From: Vicia villosa
Taxonomy: Eukaryota; Streptophyta; Magnoliopsida; Fabales; Fabaceae
Length of the DNA: 64,000 nt
Assembly (NCBI RefSeq): GCF_029867415.1
Contig: NW_026705443.1
Location: forward strand, 186,001-250,000
Direction of reading: 5' to 3'
Both the position numbers and the translations under genes were made by a program. Below the pieces are notes generated by a model. It ran no database searches. It was not told the DNA's origin and was given only the letters and a program-made list of their open reading frames with translations. Positions 1 to 10,965 of this stretch are shown here, in pieces (position 1 is the stretch's first letter; each line of letters opens with the position of its first letter).

Positions 1-1603
1 TAGAGCTTGATCAACAGAAGTTGGCTCGATCAAAGAAACAAGACCTAATTGACATTCTGCATTGTTCTTAAGGAATGCCCTTGTTCTGATGGGATCATCT
101 TTCTTTCCAAGGATCACATCTTCTGAATGAGCTAAGGCAAGTCTAGGTGATCTTCTGATAGTTGGTTCTTCAGAAATTCTTAGATTCTCTAAAGATGCAG
201 CAACTTGATCTTCTGATCCATTGCTTCTGAGACTGCCAGCTTCTGCAGCTTTGCTTCTTGGTTCTTCAACTTCTGAGATATCAATATCAAAATCTGCAAA
301 ATTCTCAAACTGCTTTGGTTTTTCAAAACCAAGCTTATCATCAAACTTGATATTGATTGATTCTTCTACAGTCAATGTTTCAGTATTGTACACTCTGTAG
401 CCTTTAGAGTGTTCAGAATATCCAAGAAGGAAACACTTTTGTGCTTTGGAATCAAACTTACCAAGATGATCTTTAGTATTCAGAATAAAACATACACATC
501 CAAAAGGATGGAAATATGAAATGTTGGGCTTTCTGTTCTTCCACAATTCATAAGGAGTCTTATTTAGAATAGGTCTGATAGAGATTCTATTCTGAATATA
601 GCATGCAGTGTCAATTGCTTCTGCCCAGAAATGCTTAGCCATATTGGTTTCATTGATCATGGTTCTGGCCATTTCTTGTAGAGTCCTATTCTTTCGCTCT
701 ACAACTCCATTTTGCTGTGGAGTTCTAGGGCAAGAGAAATCATGGGCAATACCATTTTCTTTGAAGAACTCCTCAAAGAATCTGTTCTCAAATTCGCCAC
801 CATGATCACTTCTGACCTTTATGATTTTACACTCTTTCTCAGATTGAATCTGAGTGCAGAATTCAAAGAACACTGAATGAGACTCATCCTTGTGTTTCAA
901 GAACTTTACCCATGTCCAGCGGCTATAATCATCAACGATGACTAATCCATATTTCTTCCCTCTGACAGATGTTGTTTTGACTGGGCCAAACAGATCAATG
1001 TGCAAGAGTTCTAACGGCCTTGAGGTAGAAACAACATTCTTAGACTTGAATGCAGGTCTGGAGAACTTGCCCTTCTGACATGCTTCACAAAGAGCATCTG
1101 ATTTGAATTTCAGATTTGGGAGTCCTCTGACCAGATTTAGTTTGTTAATCTGAGAAATCTTTCTCAAACTAGCATGTCCTAATCTTCTGTGCCAGACCCA
1201 TTGCTCTTCAGAAACAGACATAAGACAAGTCACCTTCTGCTTCTCAAGATCAGAAAGATCAATCTTATAAATGTTGTTCTTCCTCTTGCCTGTAAATAGG
1301 ATTGAGCCATCCTTCTGACTTACAGCCTTGCAAGACTTTTGATTGAAGATTATATCATAACCATTGTCACTTAATTGACTTATGGACAATAAGTTATGCG
1401 TTAATCCTTCTACAAGAAGTACATTAGTTATTGAAGGAGAGTTACCAAGACTTATGGTTCCAGAGCCAATGATTTTGCCCTTCTGATCTCCTCCAAACTT
1501 GACTTCTCCACCTGGTTTAAGCACCAGGTCTTGGAATGTAGACCTTCTTCCCGTCATGTGTCGCGAGCACCCAGAGTCCAGGTACCATGACATTTTGCTT
1601 TCT
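1..1603 (-). CDS. pol: copia pol: protease and integrase part, cut by window edge
   Basis: This is the polyprotein segment that processes Gag-Pol and integrates the cDNA. Read on the minus strand, it opens with a protease active site WYLDSGCS (about 1588-1565). It continues through a GAG-pre-integrase region (WHRRLGHAS) into the integrase core. The core shows LLHIDLFGP with the first catalytic Asp, SDHGGEFEN with the second, and QNGVVERKNRT with the catalytic Glu. I saw no stop in the stretches I translated down to position 1, where the linker before reverse transcriptase is reached. This frame is displaced by one base from the gag frame, which runs on in the wrong frame to a stop at 1517. 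That is either a frameshift mutation or a frameshift-expressed junction. There is no own start, so expression would depend on gag. Confidence 0.85.
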
Positions 1604-3442
1604 GTCCTCTTTGCCGCCAAGGATATCTGCAACAGAAATTATCTTCTCCTTAGGTACCCACACTTTCTTGGGTCCTTTCTTGTTAGTTCTCCTCAAGTTC
1701 TGATTGAACTTGGGTTTAGCAAAATATTTAGCAGGAGGAACAGTATGATGCTTCTTATTCTGAATTCCATGATATTTCTTAGGTTGTGTCACATGCTTCT
1801 TGGTGTGTGTTATGTGAAAACTTTGTGCATGTGATGTGTGCTTAATATCATGGGAGTGGCCAAATTTAAATTGGTTATACAGAGGCTTGTATGATATTTT
1901 CATATCATCCACAGATTCAAGCTTGTATGGGATTTCACCCTCATAACCAATGCCAACTCTCTTGTTCCCAGACACATCATATATCATAGAAGCTAGCTGA
2001 CTTCTGCCAATACTTCTAGATAAGAACTTCCTGAAACTTAAATCATATTCTTTCAGAATATGATTCAGACTGGGAGTGGATTTTTCTGAATCAGAAGGAG
2101 ATCCAACATTATTGGATAATTTTAAAACTTTTTCTTTTAATTCAGAATTTTCCAACTCAAACTTCTTAGTTTCAAATTCAAATTGCTTTTTCAGCTTTTT
2201 GTATTTGATACTAAGATGAGCTTTTAATTCAAGAAGCTCTGTTAGACTGGAAACTAACTCTTCTCTAGATAGTTCAGAAAATACCTCTTCAGAATCTGAT
2301 TCTGATGTAGATTCTGATCCATCATCTTCTGTCGCCATTAGCGCAAAGTTTGCCTGCTCTCCTTCAGAGTCTGATCCTGATTCTGATTGAGAATCATCCC
2401 ATGTTGCCATAAGACCTTTCTTCTTATGAAACTTCTTCTTGGGATTCTCCTTCTGAAGTTTCGGACACTCATTCTTGTAATGTCCAGGCTCATTGCACTC
2501 ATAGCAGACAGCCTTCTTCTTGTCAGATCTTCTGTCACCAGAAGATTCTCCTCGTTCAAATTTCTTTGAACTTCTGAAGCCTCTGAACTTCCTTTGCTTG
2601 CTCTTCCAGAGTTGGTTTACCCTTCTGGAGATCATGGACAGTTCATCTTCTTCTTCAGATTCTGATTCTTCAGGATCTTCTTCTCTAGCCTGAAAAGCGT
2701 TAGTGCATTTTTTAACATTAGATTTTAAAGCAATAGACTTACCTTTCTTCTGAGGTTCGTTTGCGTCCAGCTCTATTTCATGGCTTCTCAAGGCACTGAT
2801 AAGCTCTTCCAAAGAAACTTCATTCAGATTCTTGGCAATCTTGAATGCAGTCACCATTGGGCCCCATCTTCGGGGCAAACTTCTGATGATCTTCTTTACA
2901 TGATCAGCCTTGGTGTAGCCTTTGTCGAGAACTCTTAATCCAGCAGTCAGAGTTTGAAATCTTGAAAACATCTTCTCAATGTCTTCATCATCCTCCATCT
3001 TGAAGGCTTCATACTTCTGGATTAGAGCAAGAGCTTTAGTCTCCTTGACTTGAGCATTTCCCTCATGGGTCATTTTCAATGACTCATATATATCATGGGC
3101 AGTTTCCCTGTTAGATATCTTCTCATACTCAGCATGAGAGATAGCATTCAGCAAAACAGTCCTACATTTATGATGATTCTTGAAATCTTTCTTTTGATCA
3201 TTAGTCATTTCACTTCTCGTGAGCCTTACACCAATAGCTTTAACAGGATGTTTGTAACCATCCAGTAGAAGATCCCATAGATCAGCATCTAGACCAAGAA
3301 AGTAACTTTCCAATTTATCTTTCCAGTATTCAAAGTTTTCACCATCAAATACTGGTGGTCTAGTATAACCATTGTTACCATTGTATTGCTCAGCAGAGCC
3401 AGATGTAGATGCAGCTGGATTTGTTGGAATTTCACCAGCCAT
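1517..3442 (-). CDS. gag: copia Gag (SIRE type), 641 codons
   Basis: Capsid and nucleocapsid protein of the copia element, forming cytoplasmic virus-like particles that package element RNA. The ATG at 3442 lies about 70 bases after the PBS and begins MAGEIPTNPA. Residues about 25-230 form the copia Gag capsid domain (YWKDKLESYF, then helices with IRSLPRRW). An acidic Ser/Glu stretch follows, then a basic patch. The zinc knuckle CYECNEPGHYKNEC (C-X2-C-X4-H-X4-C) is near residues 313-326. A second Asp/Glu/Ser-rich block, a predicted coiled coil (about 425-485) and a basic tail complete it. The last 20 or so codons before the stop at 1517 are out of frame relative to the protease, so the natural Gag-Pol junction is disrupted or frameshifted here. 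Confidence 0.9.
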   Translation of the reverse strand: MAGEIPTNPAASTSGSAEQYNGNNGYTRPPVFDGENFEYWKDKLESYFLGLDADLWDLLLDGYKHPVKAIGVRLTRSEMTNDQKKDFKNHHKCRTVLLNAISHAEYEKISNRETAHDIYESLKMTHEGNAQVKETKALALIQKYEAFKMEDDEDIEKMFSRFQTLTAGLRVLDKGYTKADHVKKIIRSLPRRWGPMVTAFKIAKNLNEVSLEELISALRSHEIELDANEPQKKGKSIALKSNVKKCTNAFQAREEDPEESESEEEDELSMISRRVNQLWKSKQRKFRGFRSSKKFERGESSGDRRSDKKKAVCYECNEPGHYKNECPKLQKENPKKKFHKKKGLMATWDDSQSESGSDSEGEQANFALMATEDDGSESTSESDSEEVFSELSREELVSSLTELLELKAHLSIKYKKLKKQFEFETKKFELENSELKEKVLKLSNNVGSPSDSEKSTPSLNHILKEYDLSFRKFLSRSIGRSQLASMIYDVSGNKRVGIGYEGEIPYKLESVDDMKISYKPLYNQFKFGHSHDIKHTSHAQSFHITHTKKHVTQPKKYHGIQNKKHHTVPPAKYFAKPKFNQNLRRTNKKGPKKVWVPKEKIISVADILGGKEDRKQNVMVPGLWVLATHDGKKVYIPRPGA

Positions 3443-3514
3443 CTTTTACTGAAGCGTTTTTCTCTTCCTGAATCTTTTCTAAACATGGTTAAGTGCTTGC
3501 ACCTTAGAACCGGC

Positions 3515-3526
3515 GCTCTGATGCCA
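3515..3526 (-). other. copia primer-binding site (Met-tRNA type)
   Basis: On the minus strand TGGCATCAGAGC follows the LTR after two bases (AT). It is one base different from the common plant PBS TGGTATCAGAGC, which is complementary to initiator tRNA-Met. The position directly after the LTR fixes the LTR end and the element's direction. Confidence 0.85.
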
Positions 3527-3528
3527 AT

Positions 3529-4743
3529 TGAAGGATAGAAAAACACTTAGAAAGGGGGGGTTTGAATAAGTGTAGTCTTAAAAACTTGAACGATAAAAAT
3601 AAATTGCACAGTTATTTTTATCCTGGTTCGTTGTTAACTAAACTACTCCAGTCCACCCCCGCGGAGTGATTTACCTCACCTGAGGATTTAATCCACTAAT
3701 CGCAACAGATTACAATGGTTTTCCACTTAGTCCACGACTAAGTCTTCTAGAGTATCCTGATCACAACCTGATCACTCTAGGAACAAATGCTTAGACACAA
3801 GCTAAGACTTTCTTAGAGTATCCTGACCACCACGTGATCACTCTAATTACAACTGCTTAGACACAAGCTAAGACTTCCTAGAGTATCCTGATCAACACTT
3901 GATCACTCTAGTTACTTACAAATTAATGTAATCAATTCTAAGAGTATTACAAATGCTTCTGAAAAGCTATAATCACAACAGTGATATTTCTCTTAACGTT
4001 TAAGCTTAATCTCACTAATATATTACAACAGCAATGTAGTGAGCTTTGATGAAGATGAAGTTTCTGAGCTTTGAATTGAATAGCGTTTCAGCAAGTTTTT
4101 CAGAATTGGTTCTTTCAAAATCGTCAACCTTGCTTCTCATCAGAACTTCATTTAAATAGGCGTTTGAGAAGATGACCGTTGGGCGCATTTAATGCTTTGC
4201 ATGTTCCGTACAGCATTGCATTTAATGTTTCACGCTTTTGTCAACTACCTCGAGCCTTGTTCACGCTGTGTCTACTGACGTTGCCTTTAATAGCTTCCAA
4301 CGTTCCTTTTGTCAGTCAGCGTAGCCTGCCACTTGTACTTTCTTCTGATCTGATGTTTGTGAATAAAATATTTGAATATCATCAGAGTCAAACAGCTTGG
4401 TGCAAAGCATCTTCTTGTCTTCTGACCTTGAAGTGCTTCTGTGCGTGATACCATGAGAACTTCAGTGCTTCTGCTTCTGATCTCAAGTTCTTCTGATGCT
4501 TCCATAGACCCATGTTCTGATTCTGCCTTGACCATCTTCTGATGTCTTGCCAGACCATGTTCTGATGTTGCATGCTGAACCTTCTGAGACAAAGCTTCTG
4601 AGCGCTGATTTGTGCATACTCTTTATATATTTCCTAAAAGGGAAATTGCAATGTATTAGAGTACCACATTATCTCACACAAAATTCATATCCTTGTTATC
4701 ATCAAAACTAAGAATATTGATCAGAACAAATCTTGTTCTAACA
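3529..4743 (-). repeat. copia 5' LTR
   Basis: On the minus strand the LTR starts TGTTAGAACAAG at 4743 and ends TTCA at 3529, giving 1215 bp with TG...CA ends. The PBS follows after two bases. It holds AT-rich promoter candidates on its sense strand: TATATAA near 4625-4635 and TATTTAAATG near 4150-4160. I cannot tell which one is used. A three-copy tandem repeat lies at about 3741-3910. The partner 3' LTR is outside the window. Confidence 0.88.
3741..3910 (-). repeat. 65-66 bp tandem repeat in copia LTR, about 3 copies
   Basis: The phrase AGAGTATCCTGA recurs at 3749, 3815 and 3880. Each unit carries a TGATCA-type dyad between AGAGT and ACTCT arms, so each copy can fold as a hairpin. The copies differ by a few bases. 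The array lies in the R/U5 half of the LTR, between the promoter candidates and the PBS. Confidence 0.8.
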
Positions 4744-7700
4744 CATTGCTGAGGTATCCTCGTATTCGAGGGACATGGCTATTCTGCAAAAAACACAAGT
4801 CAAAAGGCAACAGGAAACAAGCAACAAGAGGGGTACCATAAAAGGTGCGTGGGTGTAACAATCACGTGATTAATTAAGAAATTATCTTATAATTTGTTAT
4901 TCTAAGCTCAATTCAAGGTTACCACTCCCTAGGATTACTAACCACACAATAATATAATGACAGGTTAAGTGCCTTCAAGGCCAAACAATACACCAGGAAG
5001 CAGTTACAAAAATATTATGGGGAAGGGGAAAAAGAAACCAAGGGACCAGCAGTGCAATAGGTCTAACATAAATAATAATTAAGACAGAAAAACAAATGAG
5101 GTTAGGTTTTAGGGTTACCGACTATTGAGCTTTGACGGTTGGCTAACCTTGAAAATTGGGAAAAGAGAAAACAAGTACAAAGGGGTGAGTGCTTTATCAA
5201 TTCAATGAAAATTAAAGCTAACCCTAATTTGATATGAAAAAAGGAAAAAGAAAATTAAAAATAAATATAGAATAGGACTTAGCTTTTGATCTGATATGGC
5301 TCGTAATCGGAGGTAGCCTCGAGATTAACCCTGAAAAATTGGCAAAGACAGACAGAAAAGGAAGTGAGTGCAGAAAGAGTCCATTGAATTTCGAGGTTAA
5401 TCCTGATAACATTTTTATAAGGCAAACAAATATTTTAATGAAATAATAAAGTCGGGACTTAGCTTCGTAATAGGCGAGACGCATAGTCGGAAGATGTCTG
5501 GTGATAACCTTGAAAAAATGCAGAAAGGAAATATTTTTCAGTGTAGGGAATGATCGTCGTGAACCCTGATTAGGGTACGAATTGACTAAGTTTAATAGAT
5601 AAAAACCTAAATTAATTAATTATTGGTTTTCAACCAAATTAATTAAATTAGTGAAAATAAAATATCGATTAAATTACCTAACCTTAATTTATATTTTAAT
5701 AAATTAATAAAAATCTTGATAACTAATTAAATAATTAACCAATTAGATTAATTTAATCATTTAATTACTTAAATAAAATTAAAATTAATAATCAAATTAA
5801 ACTAATTAATTGATTATGAAAAATAAATGATTTTATAAAGAAATTAATTTAAAGAAGTTTTAATTAAAAGAAGATGTAAAAAGAAATTTATTAGACAAAA
5901 CAAGAAAACAAAATTATATAATTAAAATAATAAAATAAAAAAGTAAGAAAGGACTCAGCTTGGATTCAGTGTGATGCGTGGCTAAGCTCCCATGGTGGAC
6001 TGCCGTCCTGGCGCGCGTTGGATCTGGTGATGGTGAGATCCGACGGCTGAAACTTGAAGGTGCATCATGGTTTCGGACTGACTGCGTGCATGGGATCCTA
6101 TGGAAATAAAACACAAAAAAGCATAGTCTATCCTGGGTATCGAGCCCAGGTTCATTCGTTCACAAGAAAACAATTGTTGCCAGCCGCACCATCTTCCAAA
6201 GCTGTTTATAATGCACGCACAATTAAGATAAGCAAAAAAATTAAACATTCCAGAATTTAAAAAATTTACGCGCGCCCAGGGCCTGCATCATCTTCTTCGT
6301 TTGGCTTTTTTCTCAGGGGCTATACCCACGGTTTTTGTGCGTCGCCATAAGTCCCTGCATACTCAGAAACATATACAAGCAACAAAAATACAAGGTGAAA
6401 CTGTAGATGAACTCGTCTCATCAATACGAGTTCAGCCATGCCTATAATCCAGGCTAATTCCACCTGTACCGAGAATCCCCATTCTGAAACCCTAAAAGTC
6501 ATGAATGGTGGTTTACAATATACGACCCCAAACATCAAATTAATCATTCAGGAACACTCAATGCAACTTGCCTAACAAGATTATGCACTCCAATTGTATT
6601 TATGCTTCATAAATCATGGGAATCGAAAGATGAAAAAAAGAGGACAAACCGGGAATGATAGGGCTCTATTATTGGCTTGTTGATCGAGTATGATGATTGG
6701 TGTAGCACCAGGATCGTCCAATGAACACGTTTGAAGCCTCAGAATGTTTTGAATCCTTCCCAATCTCTCCAACCAAATTCAAGAATTTCTTGAAATTCTT
6801 TGAGTTTTAAATCGGTCCCCTAGCCTGCAGAAAAATCCCTCCTCGTCTCATCCACCTTTTCCTACTTATATGGAACCTGTTAGGTCAATATATTTGAACA
6901 AAATCTTATTGAATCAATCTATTAAAATTTGAATAAAAAACAATCTTGAAACTTTCCACTTTTGGTCCCAATTTGATTCAATCTTTCCAATCATCGTTAG
7001 TACGAATTTGATCACATATAATACCTAATTTGGTGTTTGAATATAATTGGAATACCATGCCAAATCAATTCTTTGATTTTTTGCTTGATTTATTGAATTT
7101 AATCACTTTTAAAATGACTAAAAAATTCATAATAAATCACATAAAACCTATAAATTTGTGGCAATTAAATTTGAGGCCTTGGGTGACTTGTGGGTCAAGA
7201 TTGGGCCATAAAATGTTGGGCTCCTTTGCAAAATATTTCAGTTTGAAGCCTTTTATTCCACATTTTCTTTCTCAATTTTGTCGAACTTTGACAAGGTACA
7301 TCTCTCTCAATTTTTGAGATATGGAGGAGTTCTAGGACTTTCTAGAAACCTTGAAGAGTCCTCTAACCATTGTTTTTGGTCTCATGTCAAAATATATTTC
7401 CATGCTCCTTGTGTATTCTTTTGAAAAAGATTACTTTTTGTTGACTTTTGAAAAGGACCTATAATGTTTTAGTCCATATCTCTCAAATGAAGCATTTTTA
7501 TACTTGGCTTGTGAGAGACAAATTTGCAGGGAATCCAATTCCTTCAAAATTAGCTTTGGATGGAAAATTTTTGATGTTCCATGTAGGAGTTATGGCTAGT
7601 CAAAGTTCAGTTGACTTTCTCCGATGAAAACCCTAATTTAAAAACTTTTGGAATTGTTGATTTCTGATCTTTCCTTGATGAACCATGATCAATTCTTGAT

Positions 7701-8044
7701 CAAATGGTGAATGATATTTCAATATGCGGATGTTGACAAAAAATCAGGAGTTTTGATTGTACTTTGACCACAGTTGACTTTTAGGTCAACCTAGTCGACT
7801 GTTGACTTTCTGAGCAATTGAGTGGTCAATCTTTTGAATTGAGACCTGAAATTTGTCATGGAGGTAGTTTGGAACATCATAAACCATCTGAGATGCCTTG
7901 GAGCCTTTGGTTCATTGATTTTCTTCAAGGAACCACAAACCCTAGTTTCTTTGAGCCTCTGTTTAGGAGAGATGCCTTTGAGCTTTGTACCTTGATGTGT
8001 ATTTAAACAAGAGAAATAGTGTGGGAAAATTTTGGGGTATGACA
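4744..8044 (-). repeat. Ogre-C 3' LTR, truncated by copia insertion
   Basis: On the minus strand the LTR starts TGTCATACCCC at 8044, directly after a purine-rich tract (GGGGCAGC), and is collinear with 57985-54702. The last roughly 630 bp are missing because the copia element interrupts it at 4743/4744; they should lie beyond the window start. Landmarks shared with the other LTR are a TATA-like TATAAGTA (6863-6870), a GC-rich island (about 5940-6330) and AT-rich flanks. Substitutions and small indels against the 5' LTR are visible throughout, more than between the two Ogre-A LTRs, so Ogre-C is the older element. No gene is supported; the short ORFs here are chance. Confidence 0.9.
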
Positions 8045-8164
8045 GCTGCCCCTGTTCAATTTTCTTATATCTGAAGATGTAGACTGGCATGTGTGCCTGT
8101 CGGAATCTGAAGGTAGAAGAGGATTGAACACTAGAATACCCAGAAATTTGCCTTAGCTGAGGTA

Positions 8165-8300
8165 GGGACTCTTGTCGAAGATAGGCTTGAAGATGCCATC
8201 TAGGAAGAGTGTTGTCGGAGATGGGCTTAAAGATGCCATCCAGGCCTTGAGAGAAAGTTTATTGGAGATGGGCTCAAAGATACCATCCAACTTGGTAGAC
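8165..8300. repeat. short degenerate repeat, 3 copies
   Basis: The phrase GGAGATGGGCTTAAAGATGCCATC occurs in variants near 8175, 8213 and 8263 (wording cut to its core: GATGGGCT-AAGATGCCATC). Ogre-A has a single equivalent copy, on its own strand, at about 30168-30205, so the unit was amplified in Ogre-C only. Confidence 0.65.
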
Positions 8301-8339
8301 TTGAGAGTCAGAATACGTCGTACGTTAGACCGTATCTGA

Positions 8340-8885
8340 AGGATATACTTAGGCTGAGTTAGACTAGAGGATGGGTCGTGCGTTAGATCATATCCAAATT
8401 GCATCCGTAGATGTCTGGAAAACCGTGCGTTAGGTTAAAGTATATGTCATGCGTTAGAATAAATCCAATTTGCATACGTAGATGTCTGGAAAACCGTGCG
8501 TTAGGTTGAAGGACGAGTCGTGCGTTAGACTAAACCCAATTTGCATTCGTAGATGTCTAGAAAACCGTGTGTTAGGTTGGAGGATGAGTCGAGCATTATA
8601 CTAAATCCAATTTGCATTCGTAGATGTATGGAAAACCGTGCGTTAGGTTGGAGGATGAGTCGAGCATTAGACTAAATCCAATTTGCATCCGTAGATGTCC
8701 GGAAAACCGTGCGTTAGGTTAGAGGATGAGTCGAGCATTAGACTAAATCCAATTTGCATTCATAGATGTCTGGAAAACCGTGCGCTAGGATGAAGGATGA
8801 GTCGAGCATTAGACTAAATCCAATTTGCATCCGTAGATGTCTGGAAGGCCGTGCGTTAGGCTTTGCTTTGAATAAGATTCGAATC
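8340..8885. repeat. 71-bp tandem array in Ogre-C 3' UTR
   Basis: The phrase GTAGATGTCTGGAAAACCGT recurs at 8407, 8478, 8549, 8620, 8691, 8762 (first base changed) and 8833, an exact 71-bp spacing. There are about 7.5 copies with few substitutions, and the unit includes GCGTTAG and CCAATTTGCAT. Low divergence and constant length indicate recent amplification. Tandem arrays in the Ogre 3' UTR are known as a source of plant satellites. Confidence 0.92.
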
Positions 8886-9451
8886 TTTGTAATGTACTTA
8901 TAAGATAATATTCACTTGGTAACAATGTCAGTTTTATGCAATGTTTATGATGCATGTAATGAATGAGATGGAGTTCTCAAAATAAATGGGGCACTGAGAA
9001 AATAAATCTCTGTAGTGCTATGATTTTGATGTTTGATCTCGTCTTGAAGATGCTCAGCTGGAAATTTATGATTCTTGCTTGGGGATGATCAGTGACTTGA
9101 TGTACCCTGACTGGGAATGAATAAACCATGTTAGAGGAGAGATAAGCGTCGGGGAACCGGCAATGTTGAAGATGTAAACTCTGTTGAGGATCTATATCTT
9201 TTGTTGGACGAGTACGTTTGAAGATATCTTCTTAAGGATTACTCTGTGGGGATATGATCCTGTGAAATCGACTTTGTGGAAGGCGTGCATGTATTGAACG
9301 TTTCCCCACACCATTGAGTATTGATCATGATGTTAAACTGGACCTTGCATTGATTTTCCCCTGCTAGCAGGGACTTTGGAAAGATTCGTCTCGCGAGGAC
9401 TTAGTGAAATGTGCGCTATGCGCGACATGCCCCTAGTAATCATAAACTTAG

Positions 9452-9665
9452 GGTGATGCCCCGACTGATCGAGCGATGGCTTTTGATCCCCTTGGGTGCA
9501 TGCCCTTGATTGTTTTGGCATCCTTGAGAGATTCTCGGGATCTTGACTTGATTGCCCCAGATTGATCGGGAAATAGTTTGAAATCCACTTGAGATGTATG
9601 CCTTTGACTGTTTGCCATATGAGAGATTCTTAGAATCTTGACTTGATTGCCTTAGATTGACTGTT
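9452..9665. repeat. 96-bp degenerate tandem repeat
   Basis: Two diverged units and the start of a third begin at about 9455, 9551 and 9646. Each begins ATTGCCCCAG-GATTGATCG or a variant and ends GAGAGATTCT-AATCTTGACTTG. It lies in the Ogre-C 3' UTR and is older than the 71-bp array, judging by its divergence. Confidence 0.75.
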
Positions 9666-10965
9666 TGAAGCATGTCATGCCCCTTGTATTTATTGACTTC
9701 TAATCAACAAAGTCAGTTATAAGAGATGTTGCTACCGACATAGTTTCGTCTATCGAAATGACTTTTGATCATTAGTTATACCCTATGCAGATTCTTTCTG
9801 ATGCTAACACTTGAAATTATATAGCTGAATTTGTTTAATAATGAATTCATGAGATGCAATGCATACGTTTGTCTTGAGTTTTTGAAAAGCATTAAGAAAG
9901 GAGATGTAAAAGCGTGATATTTGTAAAAACATGATATTTGTAACAGCGTGATGTTTGTAAAAACGAAATATTGTGGTAAACCTTAAGGAGTCGGGATACC
10001 TTTTTGGTGACAGTATGCTATCGAACTAACCATGCTTCAGTTAAGACTTTCAAGGGTTGTAACGTGGCTTGGTTCACGGTTTAAGAAACAAGGGATAATG
10101 GCTCATAGTTTATTTGTACCCATCCCAATCTTCATGATGTTCTTCGATCCTTTGCTCGGTTAACTTTGCGTTTTAAGCTTTAACGTAGCTTGAAATCGTA
10201 ACATTGACGTTTGATGATGGTTAGAGTACCGGACATTTATTTGAACAGACAGTCATCCTTTTTTTTGTAATATTTTCTTTTTCTTTTGTCGAGGATTTGT
10301 AGCGACCTCTTTTTGAGATTGATTTTGTTATCCCTAACTTTTGCCTGAACTGTTTATTTTGAGATTACAATCAGCGGGATATTTCGAATTTTCGATAAGT
10401 CTCCTTCATAGGTTTTGACTTAACATCTTTTTCTTTTTGGTGGATATTGACTGTCTGCCTTAATGGTTGCAGGAACCCATCATTATTTGTATAAACAGCA
10501 GCTAGTACAATTGAGTTAACTGAGTAACTACCCTGCCCCAGGTTATGATAAATGGATTTTAATTTGTACGTGAAAGAAAAACTCCTACACCTTAGGCTCA
10601 AAAGGGGTTGATGAGGGATTAACATCCTTATATCTCCACTGTTTAGGAATTGAACAATGCCTGTACATCGTCAGCATAGTCCATTCAAAAGCATACTGTA
10701 TGAGGTTGCGGTATCATTTTCGTCATCCTCCCTTAAAAGGCTTACAGCTTAGCAGGAGTTGAAATATCATAAAACATATGCAAAGTAAAGACATAATTTA
10801 AATTGAGTGATAGCGAAATAAATTATTCAAGACAAACATATGCAATGCACTGATGATGATTATTAAAACAGATAATGTCTATCATAAGTCGAATGTTTAA
10901 ACAAATAGAAAAGAAATTGCAAATGGAAGTAGAACTAATGATCCAAAAGTGCATCCTCCTAGACG

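Larger units (their letters stand above)
1..4743 (-). mobile_element. SIRE/Maximus-type Ty1/copia retrotransposon, 5' part
   Basis: In minus-strand order the element shows a 5' LTR (4743 to 3529), a primer-binding site, a long gag and the first part of pol with the protease-integrase order typical of copia. It leaves the window before the reverse transcriptase. A large gag, a PBS of the form TGGCATCAGAGC (initiator-Met tRNA type) and an LTR of about 1.2 kb fit the SIRE/Maximus lineage. Its LTR starts exactly where the Ogre-C 3' LTR breaks off: position 4744 aligns with 54702 of the other Ogre-C LTR. It is therefore an insertion into that LTR and younger than Ogre-C. The target duplication cannot be tested because the far end is outside the window. 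Confidence 0.9.
8045..10965 (-). other. Ogre-C 3' untranslated region
   Basis: Non-coding stretch between the gag remnant and the 3' LTR. In sense order it holds a degenerate copy of the post-pol module (CAGGCAAAAGTTAGGGATA near 10330-10350), a diverged 96-bp tandem repeat (9452-9665), a 71-bp array (8340-8885), a three-copy short repeat (8165-8300) and the PPT (about 8045-8055). A few ORFs up to 84 codons are present (for example 10371-10625), but none resembles a known retroelement protein. I regard them as chance. Confidence 0.65.

Noticed and set aside
6100..6180. tRNA-like GAGCCCAGGTTCATTCG in the Ogre-C LTR, and GGGTTCGAACTC near 62803 in Ogre-E
   Set aside because: Only a T-arm-like word is present; no acceptor stem or anticodon arm can be built around it, and it lies within LTR sequence.
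8340..8885. CRISPR-like array (71-bp spacing)
   Set aside because: The whole unit is conserved with no unique spacers, and it lies in the 3' UTR of a plant retroelement; it is a satellite-type tandem repeat.
10371..10625. 84-codon ORF in the Ogre-C 3' UTR as a possible accessory gene
   Set aside because: No similarity to retroelement proteins seen, no conserved counterpart in Ogre-A or Ogre-D, and it overlaps the degenerate post-pol module.
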